From: Nitrospinota bacterium
GTDB lineage: Bacteria; UBA8248
Reading direction: 5' to 3'
Length of the DNA stretch: 28,540 bases
Assembly (NCBI GenBank): GCA_003506735.1
Contig: DNYS01000220.1
Span: 1,866-30,405 of the forward strand
The notes below the pieces were generated by a model, which saw only the letters and a list, made by a program, of their open reading frames with translations, had not been told where the DNA came from and ran no database searches. A program made the position numbers and the translations under genes. Shown one piece after another: positions 15,771 through 24,651 of the stretch; position 1 is the stretch's first letter; every line of letters begins with the position of its first letter.

Positions 15771-17165
15771 GTGGACAGCCGAATGGTCGAATTCGTCCAG
15801 GCCCTCCGCGCCTCGGGGGTGCGCGTCTCGCTCGCCGAGAGCGAGGATTCGTTCCGCGCCTCGTCCATCCTGGGGGTTTCCGACCGGGACCGTTTCAGGA
15901 GCGGGCTGCGCCTCACCCTCGTCAAGGAAAAGCGGGACCACGAAACCTTCGACCGCCTGTTTCCCCTCTTTTTCGGAATCGGCGCGCCCCCCACCCTCGA
16001 CGCCATCGACGAAATGGGCGGGGAAGACGCCCAGCGCCTCATGGACGCTCTCGCCGAGATGACCGAAAACATGAGCCCCGAGGACCTGCGCCGGCTTCTC
16101 GAAAACCTCCTTCGCGGAAGGCCCCTTTCCCAGGACGAACTCGATCTGCTTGGCGAACAGGCGGGCCTGCCCATGGCCTCCCGCCCGGGCGAGGCCTCCT
16201 GGATGGAGCGGCGCATGCGGCGCGCCCTTGGCCTTGAAAAACTGATGGAAGCGCTCATGGAACTCCTCGAAGAGCTCGCCGCATCGGGCATGGCCGATGA
16301 ACTGCTCGACCGCCTCGCCGAGACGGCCGGGATCAACCGCGAGGCCCTCGAAGCGCAAATCCGGAGCGAGATCGGCAAGGCCATCGCCCGGCGGATGCGG
16401 GAGGACTACGAATACCAGGACCCCATCGACGACGTGATGGAGCTTCCCTTCCGGGGGCTGGACGAGCGCGAGGCCGACCGCCTGCGCGATGAGGTCCGCC
16501 GCCTCGCCTCCCGGCTCAGGAGCCGCGCGGCGCTCCGCCACCGCCGGGCGCGAAAGGGGCGCATCGACATGCGGGGCACCATGCGCGCCAACATGCGCTA
16601 CGGGGGCGTTCCCCTCGTGCTCAAGAAAAAGCGGCGCGTCATCAAGCCCAAGCTCCTGCTCATCTGCGACGTCTCCACCTCGGTCCGCCACTGCGCCGAG
16701 TTCATGCTCACCCTCATCTACGAGCTTCAGGACCAGGTCGCGCGCGCGCGGAGCTTCGCCTTCATCGACCGCCTCGTGGACATCTCCCTGTGGTTCGACG
16801 AGCACCCGCCGCGAAAGGCGGTCGAGATGGTGCTGGAGGAGCTTCGCTCGGGCCACTACAACACCGACCTCGGCGCGAGCCTGGCCATGCTCTGCCGCGA
16901 TCAGATGAGCCACATCGACGCGCGAACGACCGTCATCGTCCTCGGCGACGGGCGCAACAACTACAACGATCCCCGCCTCGATTGTCTCGAGGCCGTCAAG
17001 GCGCGCTGCCGCCGGATCGTCTGGATGAATCCCGAGGCGCCCTATCTGTGGGGCTCGGGCGATTCCGACATGCCCGCCTACCACCCCCTCGCGGACGCCG
17101 TTCACGAGGTCGGCAACCTCGCCCAACTGGCCAAGGCCGTGGATACCCTCTTCGATTACCGGTGA
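15771..17165 (+). CDS. CoxE-like VWA-domain protein
   Basis: A 464-residue partner of the MoxR ATPase. The N-terminal 250 residues are helical and charged. The C-terminal half is a von Willebrand A domain with the metal-site motif DVSTS (D300, S302, S304), a supporting NTDLGASLAML and the following GDGRNN. The organisation matches CoxE-like proteins (VWA_CoxE), which help mature metal enzymes. GTG 15771 lies 3 bases past the MoxR stop, implying translational coupling; an ATG at 15783 is a possible alternative start. With a CoxS-type subunit 4 kb away it is tempting to link them, but the pair is widespread without cox genes. Confidence 0.87.
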   Translation: MDSRMVEFVQALRASGVRVSLAESEDSFRASSILGVSDRDRFRSGLRLTLVKEKRDHETFDRLFPLFFGIGAPPTLDAIDEMGGEDAQRLMDALAEMTENMSPEDLRRLLENLLRGRPLSQDELDLLGEQAGLPMASRPGEASWMERRMRRALGLEKLMEALMELLEELAASGMADELLDRLAETAGINREALEAQIRSEIGKAIARRMREDYEYQDPIDDVMELPFRGLDEREADRLRDEVRRLASRLRSRAALRHRRARKGRIDMRGTMRANMRYGGVPLVLKKKRRVIKPKLLLICDVSTSVRHCAEFMLTLIYELQDQVARARSFAFIDRLVDISLWFDEHPPRKAVEMVLEELRSGHYNTDLGASLAMLCRDQMSHIDARTTVIVLGDGRNNYNDPRLDCLEAVKARCRRIVWMNPEAPYLWGSGDSDMPAYHPLADAVHEVGNLAQLAKAVDTLFDYR

Positions 17166-17262
17166 TGCTTCGATATTCCGGAGGCAGGGGTTTCAACCGC
17201 TATCCATCGAATCGGAAGTGCGGGATGATTCCATTCGTATTCGGGCGGATTCGGACGCCGGC

Positions 17263-17718
17263 CTAGATCGTCTCCCCGCCGGGCCGGGCCAGGATGCATC
17301 CGCCGATCTTCCAGCCGCCGCCCGGCTGTCGCTCCATGACGTAGTAAGCGTTCACCGGCACGCCATCGGGGCCGAGCACCCAGACCTTCTGAAAAATTTG
17401 TCCCCCGGTTTCGATCAGTTCGAGAAACTTCACGCTCCGGGGCCGGTACACGGGCCGGTAGCCCCGCCGGACGATCTCCATGAAGCGTTCCGGCGTCTGG
17501 AACTGGGAGCGAATCGAGGGGGAGGCGTAGGAGAAAGCGGCGGCCCCGTCGTCGCGCCGAAAGGCGTCCATCTGGGCCCGGATGACCTTCCGGATGGCCT
17601 GCCGGTCCCCGGCCGGGACGGGCGCCTGTCCGGGCTGCGCACCGGCCGGCGCGGCCGCCATGGCCATCGCTCCCCCAAATAAAACGATCAGCGCCCCCAT
17701 TCGCAGCGTCATGGGCAT
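17263..17718 (-). CDS. Exported DUF4864-family protein
   Basis: A 151-residue protein with an N-terminal signal peptide (LRMGALIVLFGGAMAMAAAPAGAQ, cut likely after AGAQ near residue 28; quoted in part). A mature domain follows with IRKVIRAQMDAFRRDDGAAAFSYASPSIRSQF, of which AAFSYASPSIRSQF is characteristic, then RPRSVKFLEL, YYVMERQPGGGWKIGGC. This is the DUF4864 pattern, a small SnoaL/NTF2-like periplasmic domain of unknown function. ATG 17718 has AGGAGGA six bases upstream. It faces the VWA gene convergently and lies 88 bases after the MBL gene on the same strand. Confidence 0.8.
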   Translation of the reverse strand: MPMTLRMGALIVLFGGAMAMAAAPAGAQPGQAPVPAGDRQAIRKVIRAQMDAFRRDDGAAAFSYASPSIRSQFQTPERFMEIVRRGYRPVYRPRSVKFLELIETGGQIFQKVWVLGPDGVPVNAYYVMERQPGGGWKIGGCILARPGGETI

Positions 17719-17806
17719 CCGAATCCTCCTTGAATTTAGCCGCCGAAATTAGCTGCCGAGCCCATCATGTCTCGCCCCCGAATCTCACACCCCCCGCCCT
17801 CGAACC

Positions 17807-18580
17807 TTACACCACCCTCCTCACCCCGGGATGTTGCTCGGAATATTTTTCGAGGGTTTCGACGTCATGGCCGGGGAAGATGAGGGTGGGCTTATCGGCC
17901 AACTCCTTGATGGTGTCCAGGGCGGCGAGACAATCGTCCACGTGGACGTGTATCCCCGGCGGGATCATCGACTCCAGGCTCCGGAAGAGGTAGGCGGCAT
18001 CGACGGCGAGGACGGCCCAACCCTCCTCGGTGCGCACGCGGACGATCTGGAGGCCGGGGGTGTGGCCCCCGGTGAGGTGGACGGTGACGCCGGGTGCGAT
18101 TTCGGCCTCTCCGTCGAGGAGGTGAAGCCGGCCCTCTTCCTCGAGCCAGGCGGCGTCCTCCATGTCCCCCGTGAAATGGCGCAGGAAGTGATAGTCGCTC
18201 TTTGGGCTGCGCCAGTATTCGACCTCCCGGCGCTGGACATGAAATTGCGCCTCGGGATAGAGCCGGGCGGCGCAAAAATGGTCCCAGTGGAGGTGGGTGA
18301 GGATGACCGTCCGCACCTCGGCGGGCGCCAGGCCAAAGGGCGCGAGCAGCTCGCGCGGCCGGCGGTAGGCCTCGAACATGGCGTACCTTTTCTTGTGGTC
18401 TCCCTCGAGGAAGCCGGTGTCCACGAGGATAGGCTCCCCCTCTTCGGGCACGAGGATCCAGAAAAAATAAGGGAGCCGGACCCGGTGGCCGACATGGGTG
18501 AGATAAAGAAGAAACGATGCGTCACACTCGCGCCAGCCCTGGCACAAGGCGTGAATCCGGTAGGTGATTCCGGCGGCCAT
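17807..18580 (-). CDS. MBL-fold hydrolase, N-acyl homoserine lactonase-like
   Basis: A 257-residue metallo-beta-lactamase-fold hydrolase. It shows ILVDTGF near residue 51, the metal motif THLHWDH (H96, H98, D100, H101), LTGGHTPGLQ (third His), AVDAAYLF (bridging Asp) and the C-terminal IFPGHD. The spacing and the DTG / HLHWDH / GHTPG set match the AHL-lactonase-like clade, which opens lactone rings, but many clade members act on other lactones or esters. Start ATG 18580 has GGAGGGAC upstream and a TATAAT box at 18606-18611 on the same strand. No signal peptide, so cytoplasmic. Confidence 0.84.
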   Translation of the reverse strand: MAAGITYRIHALCQGWRECDASFLLYLTHVGHRVRLPYFFWILVPEEGEPILVDTGFLEGDHKKRYAMFEAYRRPRELLAPFGLAPAEVRTVILTHLHWDHFCAARLYPEAQFHVQRREVEYWRSPKSDYHFLRHFTGDMEDAAWLEEEGRLHLLDGEAEIAPGVTVHLTGGHTPGLQIVRVRTEEGWAVLAVDAAYLFRSLESMIPPGIHVHVDDCLAALDTIKELADKPTLIFPGHDVETLEKYSEQHPGVRRVV

Positions 18581-18605
18581 TCAAGAGTCCCTCCATGGTG
18601 CGTCA

Positions 18606-18611
18606 ATTATA
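18606..18611 (-). promoter_or_regulatory. TATAAT -10-like box for the MBL gene
   Basis: On the minus strand a perfect TATAAT sits 25 bases before the MBL start codon, in an A/T-rich stretch. The 17-base upstream position has no convincing -35. Confidence 0.3.
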
Positions 18612-18749
18612 TGTTTTTATGATTGTTAACCATTCCGGACCCGCTTTCCGGAAAATTCCTCCTTGCCCGGCCCTTCCATCTATGTAACTATATTACAATC
18701 ATTTGCGTAGATTCGCCCATGTCATGGAATGATGGAATGGTAGATTAAT

Positions 18750-21107
18750 TTGAACTCCATCCGATTTGCCGTCTTCATCCCTTTCGCCGTCGCCGTCGCG
18801 GTTCCCTATTTCGCCAACCGCTACCGGAAAATAGCCGCCTGGTTCGCCATCGCGGCGCCGGTGGGGAGCCTCTGGGCGCTGATCCAACTCTACGGCGATT
18901 GGAACGCGGCAGGCCGGAAGGCCATTCTCCACACCATCGCCTGGGCGCCTTCGGCCAATCTGGAAGTCTCCTTCCTGGTGGACGGCCTCAGCCTCATGTG
19001 GGGATTCCTCGTCGCCGGAATCGGTTTCCTCATCGTTCTTTACTCGCACTGGTATCTGCACGAACACGAAGACATGGGGCGCTACTACGGCTGGCTCATC
19101 GCCTTCATGGGCTCGATGATGGGGGTGGTGTTCTCCGATCATCTGATCACGCTCTTTATCTTCTGGGAGTTGACCAGCGTCACATCCTTTTTCCTGATCG
19201 GGTACTGGTCCGACCGGCCGGCCGCCGTTTACGGCTCGCAAAAGGCGTTGCTCATCACCGGCGGCGGCGGGCTCGCGATGCTCGCGGGATTTCTCCTCCT
19301 GGGCCAGGCCACCGGCGAATGGCACCTCTCCCGGCTCATCGCCATGCCCGGGGTCGCGGAGAAGGTCTCGCTGGCCGCCTTCGTGCTCATCATCATGGGC
19401 GCGGCGACCAAGAGCGCCCAGTGGCCCTTCCACATCTGGCTCCCCAACGCGATGGAGGCGCCAACGCCGATCAGCGCCTTCCTCCACTCGGCCACCATGG
19501 TGAAGGCGGGCATCTATCTCCTCTCGCGTTTTTATCCCATCCTCGGAGATCATCCGGCCTGGGGGTACATCGTCATCGGGCTCGGGATGACGACGATGAT
19601 CGCCGGGGGGCTCCTCTCCCTGCGGGCCTTCGATCTCAAGGCAATCCTGGCCTACGGGACCATCAGCCAGCTCGGCCTCCTCGTGACGCTCCTCGGCTTC
19701 GGGGGCAAGGAAGCCATCATCGGCGCCACCCTCCATCTGTATAACCATGCGGCGGCCAAGGCGGCCATGTTCATGGTGGTGGGAATCATCGACCACGAAA
19801 CGGGAACGCGGGATATCCGGCTCCTCGGCCATCTGGCCCGGAAAATGCCGCGCTGCCATATTCTCGCCGTCCTGGCGGCCATCAGCCTGATCGGCATCCC
19901 CCCCATGGGGGGCTTCATCACCAAGGAAATGCTCTACGGGGTCAGCATCCACCCCGGCGGGCCGGGAAACTGGGCGGCCTTCTGGCCCTGGCTAACCCTC
20001 TGCGCCGGCATCATCACCGCCCTCTACCATCTCCGCTTCCTGGGCGCTCCCTTCTGGACACCGGCCGAGGGGGAATCTCCCAAGCCGGGGCATGATCCCT
20101 CGCCGGGGTTTCTGGCGGCGCCCGCGATTCTGGTGGTCCTGGCGATCGCCTTCGGGGTGGCGCCCTGGCTGATTCAGGACGCCATCATCGCGCCGGCCGC
20201 GTCGGCGACGCTGAGCGGCGGCCCGCCCCTGGCGCTTCATCTGGTTCTCTGGCACGGCGTGAACCAGCCGCTCGTCATGACCATCATCACGGTGGCGGCC
20301 TCCCTTTTCCTCTACTGGAAGCTCGATGCGGTCTCGAAATTCTTGGACGCCGCGGCGGAGCTCTGGAAATCGGCCCCCGGCCCGAACAAAATCTACGACG
20401 GCACCCTTTTCATTCTGAAGGAGCGCACCTGGCCCCTGCTCCTCTCCCTTCAAGACGGCAATCTCCGCCGCTACATGCGCTGGTCGATGACGATTCCCGC
20501 CCTCCTCCTCCTCACCGCCGGCCTGTGGATGAGTTGGGGGCCGGGCATCTGGCCCTCATTCGGCGGGGTGACCGTCCTCGGCGCCTCGGTGTGCATCCTG
20601 ATCTCGATTTCGGCGGTGGCCACCGCCCTGTTCCCCCGGCGGCTTTCGGCCCTCCTGGCCCTCGGGACGGCCGGATACGCCATCGTGGGGCTCTATGTGA
20701 TCCTGAAGGCGCCCGATTTGGCGCTGACCCAGATCATGATCGAATCCGCCACGGTCATCTTGTTTCTCCTGGCGTTCTGGTACCTGCCCGAGATAAAGAT
20801 TGCGCCCCGGACCGCGGGCCGCAAAACGCGCGACTGGGCCATCGCCATTTTCCTGGGCGCCATCTCCACCGCCGGAATGGCGCTCGCCATGAACACACGC
20901 CATTACAATTTCGGGACGGTCGCCGACTACTTCATGCGAACGAGCAAGCCGGTGGCCGGGTTCCGGAACGTCGTCAACGCCATCATCGTGGACTACCGGG
21001 GATACGACACGCTGGGAGAGATTACGGTCCTGGTGATTTCGGGCATCGCGATTTTCGCCATTCTCCGCATCGTCGGAACGATGCAACACGATGAGGGGGG
21101 CCACTGA
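18750..21107 (+). CDS. mrpA: Mrp/Mnh Na+/H+ antiporter subunit A
   Basis: The largest subunit of the multi-subunit cation/proton antiporter, related to NuoL/ND5 of complex I. The 785-residue protein is almost entirely membrane helices. It shows [18 protein letters not shown] (E140 in the helix-5 position), [38 protein letters not shown] as the central proton-channel block ([20 protein letters not shown]), and a C-terminal DUF4040-type segment [18 protein letters not shown]. Length fits the form with a separate MrpB rather than the fused 950-residue form. Start is TTG 18750; the nearby ATG at 18732 is closed by TAG, and the N terminus then matches family length. It is the first gene of mrpABCDEFG, whose genes overlap or nearly touch. 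Confidence 0.93.
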   Translation: MNSIRFAVFIPFAVAVAVPYFANRYRKIAAWFAIAAPVGSLWALIQLYGDWNAAGRKAILHTIAWAPSANLEVSFLVDGLSLMWGFLVAGIGFLIVLYSHWYLHEHEDMGRYYGWLIAFMGSMMGVVFSDHLITLFIFWELTSVTSFFLIGYWSDRPAAVYGSQKALLITGGGGLAMLAGFLLLGQATGEWHLSRLIAMPGVAEKVSLAAFVLIIMGAATKSAQWPFHIWLPNAMEAPTPISAFLHSATMVKAGIYLLSRFYPILGDHPAWGYIVIGLGMTTMIAGGLLSLRAFDLKAILAYGTISQLGLLVTLLGFGGKEAIIGATLHLYNHAAAKAAMFMVVGIIDHETGTRDIRLLGHLARKMPRCHILAVLAAISLIGIPPMGGFITKEMLYGVSIHPGGPGNWAAFWPWLTLCAGIITALYHLRFLGAPFWTPAEGESPKPGHDPSPGFLAAPAILVVLAIAFGVAPWLIQDAIIAPAASATLSGGPPLALHLVLWHGVNQPLVMTIITVAASLFLYWKLDAVSKFLDAAAELWKSAPGPNKIYDGTLFILKERTWPLLLSLQDGNLRRYMRWSMTIPALLLLTAGLWMSWGPGIWPSFGGVTVLGASVCILISISAVATALFPRRLSALLALGTAGYAIVGLYVILKAPDLALTQIMIESATVILFLLAFWYLPEIKIAPRTAGRKTRDWAIAIFLGAISTAGMALAMNTRHYNFGTVADYFMRTSKPVAGFRNVVNAIIVDYRGYDTLGEITVLVISGIAIFAILRIVGTMQHDEGGH

Positions 21108-21108
21108 G

Positions 21109-21543
21109 ATGCGCTCCCTGATTTTGCAGACGATCGCCCCTGTCGTGCTCCACCTGACGATCATTTTTTCGCTCTTCCTTCTTCTCTATGGACATAATCA
21201 GCCGGGCGGAGGTTTTATCGCCGGCCTCATGACGGCGGTGGGGATCGTTCTCCAGTGGGTGGCTTTCGACGCCAAAGAGGGGTGGATCCGCTACAACTGG
21301 CCCTGGACCCGCATATTCGCGGGCGGCCTGGTGCTCTCCTCGTGCGTGGGACTGTTCGGCCTCCTTTCGGGGTATTTCCTCAAAAGTTCGATTTTCGAGT
21401 TCACCCTGCCCTTTATCGGCACGGTGGAGGTTCTGACGGCGTTTTTCTTCGACCTCGGCGTCTACGCAGTCGTCGTGGCGGTATTGATGTCCATCCTCAC
21501 GAATTTCTGCGACCGGCGGGCGATCAAAAGAGAGGGGAGCTGA
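21109..21543 (+). CDS. mrpB: Mrp/Mnh antiporter subunit B
   Basis: A 144-residue membrane subunit with four hydrophobic helices. The MnhB hallmark is [13 protein letters not shown] near residue 25, followed by ALQW-like [11 protein letters not shown] 21109 lies one base after the mrpA stop, with GAGGGGGG inside the mrpA end as ribosome site. An in-frame ATG at 21091 would overlap mrpA and seems less likely. It contributes to the membrane arm of the antiporter and has no catalytic motif of its own. Confidence 0.92.
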   Translation: MRSLILQTIAPVVLHLTIIFSLFLLLYGHNQPGGGFIAGLMTAVGIVLQWVAFDAKEGWIRYNWPWTRIFAGGLVLSSCVGLFGLLSGYFLKSSIFEFTLPFIGTVEVLTAFFFDLGVYAVVVAVLMSILTNFCDRRAIKREGS

Positions 21544-21550
21544 TTCCGGG

Positions 21551-21898
21551 ATGACTTGGTTTATATCCATCACCATCGGCGTTCTCGTGGCGGCGGGCAC
21601 CTATCTGATCATGCAGCGCCGGGTGATCCAGGTGATTCTGGGATTCTCCCTCCTGAGCCACGCCACCAACCTGATGATCGTCGCCTCGGGCTGGATCGGC
21701 GACGGCCTCACGCCCATCCTCCGGCTGGGCCGCGGCCTGAAGCCCGATGCCTACGTGGACCCTCTTCCCCAGGCGATGGTCCTGACCGCCATCGTGATCA
21801 GCTTCGCGGTCACGGCGTTTCTCCTCGTTCTGGCCCTGGACGTGTACCGGAAGTTCGGCACCGATGACTTGGATAAAATCCGGAGGCTCAAGGGATGA
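21551..21898 (+). CDS. mrpC: Mrp/Mnh antiporter subunit C (NuoK-like)
   Basis: A 115-residue three-helix subunit homologous to NuoK. Visible are GTYLIMQRRVIQVILGFSLLSHATNLMI, in which ILGFSLLSHATNL is the MnhC signature, and DPLPQAMVLTAIVISFAVTAFLL, where PLPQAMVLTAIVI is diagnostic. Length is standard. It starts 7 bases after the mrpB stop, and its end overlaps the mrpD start by four bases (ATGA at 21895-21898). Confidence 0.93.
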   Translation: MTWFISITIGVLVAAGTYLIMQRRVIQVILGFSLLSHATNLMIVASGWIGDGLTPILRLGRGLKPDAYVDPLPQAMVLTAIVISFAVTAFLLVLALDVYRKFGTDDLDKIRRLKG

Positions 21899-23370
21899 GT
21901 GCGATCCTGCCGCTGCCCGTGGTGCTGCCGCTGCTGACGGGGATCGGGCTGTTCATGATCCGCCACCGGCAGGACCTCCAGGAGCGGCTCAGCATCGCCT
22001 CGCTGGCGGCGAACCTCGTGGGGGCGCTTGTCATCATCCGCGCCGTCTCCGGGGGGGAGATGCTCTTTCACCGCATGGGCATGTGGCCGTTTCCCTACGG
22101 GATCATCCTCGCGGCCGACCGCCTGACCGGAACCATGCTCATCCTCTCGTCGGCCGTCGTGGGCGCCTGCGTCCTGTTCGCCCTGGGGTACCTTGCCACG
22201 AACGAGCGCCGGGACGTCTTCCACCCGCTCATCCACTTCCAGCTGATGGGCATCCAGGGCGCGTTCCTGACAGGGGATTTGTTCAACCTCTTCGTATTTT
22301 TCGAGGTCATGCTCATCTCGACCTACGCCCTCATGTCGTTTTACTACAACCTCGATCAGCTCGAGACGGCCTTTAAATACACTTGTCTGAATCTCATCGC
22401 CTCGGCGTTTTTCCTTGTGGGCATAGCGCTGCTCTACGCCCAGGTGGGGACCGTCAACATGGCCGACCTCGCGCTGAAGGTCCGCGAGCTGGGCCCGCGT
22501 CCGCTCATGGTGCTGACGGCGTTCGTCTTCTTTTTCGTCTTCAGCATGAAGGCCGCCCTATTCCCGATGCACCTGTGGCTCCCCTCGGCGCACGCCATAT
22601 CGCCCACCCACATCGGCGCGATCCTGGCCGGGGTTCTCGTCAAGGTGGGAATCTACGCCATCATCCGGTGCGCGACGCTGATTTTCGTCGGCCCCTTCGA
22701 GAGGCTTCAGCCGATCATCATGGGCGTCGCCCTGGCGACCATCGTTTGGGGGGCGCTGGGAACGCTGCCCCAAACCAGCCTCAAGCGGATTCTCGCCTAC
22801 AGCACCATCAACCAACTGGGCTACATCGCCTTCGGCATCTCCCTGCTCTCGCCCCTGGGGATGACGGCCGCGGTGTTCTACATCGTCAGCCACGCCTTCC
22901 TCAAAAGCTCAATGCTCCTGGGTGCCGGGCTGAACCAGAAACTGACGGGGACGGTCAACCTCGATGAGATGGGGGGCATGATGAAAAAGGCACCCTACGC
23001 GAGCGCGCTCCTGCTCGTGGGCTTCCTCTCCCTGGCCGGCATCCCGCCCCTGAACGGCTTTTTCTCAAAACTCTTTTTGCTCCAGGCGGGATTCATCAAG
23101 GGCTTTTATCTAACCACCGGCCTGGCCCTGTTGATGGGAGTGGTCTCGCTCTACTACAACTTCACCACCTACCAACGGATGGCCTGGGGGACGGGCGGCG
23201 CCGAGGCCGGAGAGGCGTCGCCGATCATGTACTCCTCGGTCAGTTTCCTGGCGGCGTTCGCGGTTATCTTCGGGCTGGGCGTCTCATGGCTCTACCGGTG
23301 GTCGGAGCTGGTCTCCGCGCAAATCACCCAGCCCGATCTCTACATTTCCGCCATGCGGAGCGCCTTTTAG
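21895..23370 (+). CDS. mrpD: Mrp/Mnh antiporter subunit D (NuoM/NuoN-like)
   Basis: A 491-residue proton-pumping subunit related to NuoM/N. It has FNLFVFFEVMLISTYALM with Glu at residue 137, the position shown by mutagenesis in Bacillus MrpD to be essential. It also has FSMKAALFPMHLWLPSAHAISPTHIGAILAGVLVKVG (FPMHLWLPSAHA), and the lysine-bearing SLKRILAYSTINQLGYI. Length is standard (about 490-500). It overlaps mrpC by four bases, and mrpE follows after 24 bases. Confidence 0.93.
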   Translation: MSAILPLPVVLPLLTGIGLFMIRHRQDLQERLSIASLAANLVGALVIIRAVSGGEMLFHRMGMWPFPYGIILAADRLTGTMLILSSAVVGACVLFALGYLATNERRDVFHPLIHFQLMGIQGAFLTGDLFNLFVFFEVMLISTYALMSFYYNLDQLETAFKYTCLNLIASAFFLVGIALLYAQVGTVNMADLALKVRELGPRPLMVLTAFVFFFVFSMKAALFPMHLWLPSAHAISPTHIGAILAGVLVKVGIYAIIRCATLIFVGPFERLQPIIMGVALATIVWGALGTLPQTSLKRILAYSTINQLGYIAFGISLLSPLGMTAAVFYIVSHAFLKSSMLLGAGLNQKLTGTVNLDEMGGMMKKAPYASALLLVGFLSLAGIPPLNGFFSKLFLLQAGFIKGFYLTTGLALLMGVVSLYYNFTTYQRMAWGTGGAEAGEASPIMYSSVSFLAAFAVIFGLGVSWLYRWSELVSAQITQPDLYISAMRSAF

Positions 23371-23394
23371 GCGGAACCCGGGAGGATAGGATAA

Positions 23395-23868
23395 ATGCCG
23401 CTTGCGACTCTCGCGCTCAGCATTTCGGTGATCTGGCTCCTTCTCAGGGGAGACGGATCGCCGGGCAATTTCTTCGTCGGACTCCTCCTGGCGGTCATCC
23501 TGATCTACTTCCTGCGGCGGACCTACCAACAGGAGCGCGCCTTCCGCCGGGCGGGCGATATCGTCAATTTCATCATCCACTTCACGTACGAACTGATTGT
23601 GGCGAACATTCAGGTCCTCAAAATCGTCCTCTCCCCCCAAATAAACATCCGCCCCGGCATCATCGCCTACAAGACCGAGTGCAAAACGCCTCTGAGCATC
23701 ACTGTCCTCGCCAACTCGATCACCCTGACGCCCGGAACGCTCAGCGTGGACATCTCCGAGGACCAATCCACCATCTTCATCCACACCCTCGACATCGAGC
23801 ATCCCGACACCGTGTGCGACGCCATCCGCCGCGGCCTGGAAGAACCCGTGAAGGGGGCCTTCGAATGA
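23395..23868 (+). CDS. mrpE: Mrp/Mnh antiporter subunit E
   Basis: A 157-residue subunit with two N-terminal helices and a soluble C-terminal domain. The MnhE pattern is clear in FTYELIVANIQVLKIVLSP, RPGIIAYKTECKTPLSIT, LANSITLTPGTLSVDI and FIHTLDIEHPDTV. ATG 23395 is preceded by GGGAGGATAGG. Its stop overlaps the mrpF start (ATGA at 23865-23868). MrpE is not related to complex I subunits and is thought to help assembly. Confidence 0.92.
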   Translation: MPLATLALSISVIWLLLRGDGSPGNFFVGLLLAVILIYFLRRTYQQERAFRRAGDIVNFIIHFTYELIVANIQVLKIVLSPQINIRPGIIAYKTECKTPLSITVLANSITLTPGTLSVDISEDQSTIFIHTLDIEHPDTVCDAIRRGLEEPVKGAFE

Positions 23869-24134
23869 TCCAGGGGGCCGTAAATATCGCGCTGGTAATA
23901 CTCGTCATCTCCATTGCGCTGAGTTTCTACCGGCTGGCGAAGGGGCCCACCACCCCGGACCGGATCATCGCCGCCGACAACATCGCGACGAACCTCACTG
24001 GGGTCTTCACCCTTTTTGCGATACAGACGGGCGAAAAAGTGGTGATCATCGCCGTGGTGGCCCTGACGATCCTCAGCTTTGTCGCCACGGCCGTATACGC
24101 CAAGTTCCTGGAGAGGGGGCAGATCATTGAGTGA
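23865..24134 (+). CDS. mrpF: Mrp/Mnh antiporter subunit F
   Basis: An 89-residue three-helix subunit. The MnhF signature is FYRLAKGPTTPDRIIAADNIATNL, where KGPTTPDRIIAADNI is diagnostic, followed by two helices. ATG 23865 overlaps the mrpE stop; AAGGGGG lies about ten bases upstream. Its stop codon overlaps the TTG start of mrpG by eight bases. Confidence 0.92.
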   Translation: MIQGAVNIALVILVISIALSFYRLAKGPTTPDRIIAADNIATNLTGVFTLFAIQTGEKVVIIAVVALTILSFVATAVYAKFLERGQIIE

Positions 24135-24546
24135 CTTTATCGCCGCCGCATCGCTGCTGATCGGCGCTTCATTCATGCTGGTCGCCAGCCTGGGCCTGGT
24201 CCGCTTCCCCGATCTCTACACGCGGATGCACGCCGCCACGAAAGCCACTACCTTCGGGATGGGGGGGGTTCTACTGGCGGCGGCCCTGGCCTTTGGAAGC
24301 GCCGACATCGCGGCCCAATCGGCCTTGGCGCTCGTATTCCTGTTCCTGACGGCGCCGGTGTCCGCACACCTCATCTCGCGCGCCGCCTACCGGAGCGGCC
24401 CCCACCTCGCGCCGAACACGACGGTGGACGACTACAAGCCTTACTTGGCCGAACAAGCCGCGGCCGAGGAAAAAGAGGCCGGCGAGGATAAGGGAGGCCC
24501 GGAGGAGAGCGGGCCCGCACATCCTTCCGCCGGAAAGGTTCCGTAA
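24127..24546 (+). CDS. mrpG: Mrp/Mnh antiporter subunit G, with acidic C-terminal tail
   Basis: A 139-residue subunit with three helices and the MnhG signatures LVRFPDLYTRMHAATKATTFG, of which RFPDLYTRMHAATK is diagnostic, and FLFLTAPVSAHLISRAAYR. TTG 24127 is preferred as start because GAGGGGG precedes it by about 8 bases and the product then matches family N termini. After about residue 105 there is a hydrophilic, Glu-rich tail of some 30 residues (EEKEAGEDKGGPEES) not needed by most MrpG proteins. It is the last gene of the mrp operon. A GGCGGC/GCCGCC stem follows it, without a T-run. Confidence 0.9.
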   Translation: MSDFIAAASLLIGASFMLVASLGLVRFPDLYTRMHAATKATTFGMGGVLLAAALAFGSADIAAQSALALVFLFLTAPVSAHLISRAAYRSGPHLAPNTTVDDYKPYLAEQAAAEEKEAGEDKGGPEESGPAHPSAGKVP

Positions 24547-24651
24547 GTCCCTGCCCGGCGGCCCGCTGCCAGCGCCGCCCTGCCTTGAGCCCACCCGAAT
24601 AAAATCGTCATCATGGCGGCGCCCGCGCCGCCTCCAAAGGAGCTTATTGAA

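Noticed and set aside
10557..17165. A dispersed CO dehydrogenase (cox) locus
   Set aside because: A CoxS-type subunit and a CoxD/CoxE-like pair are present, but no CoxL or CoxM. The genes lie in separate transcription units with unrelated genes and a terminator between.
18724..18749. Repeated ATGGAATG as alternative mrpA starts
   Set aside because: The ATG at 18732 is in frame but is closed by a TAG, and the one at 18724 is out of frame. TTG 18750 gives the family N terminus.
24560..24584. GC-rich stem after mrpG as a terminator
   Set aside because: A GGCGGC/GCCGCC stem can form, but it is not followed by a T-run, so intrinsic termination is not supported.
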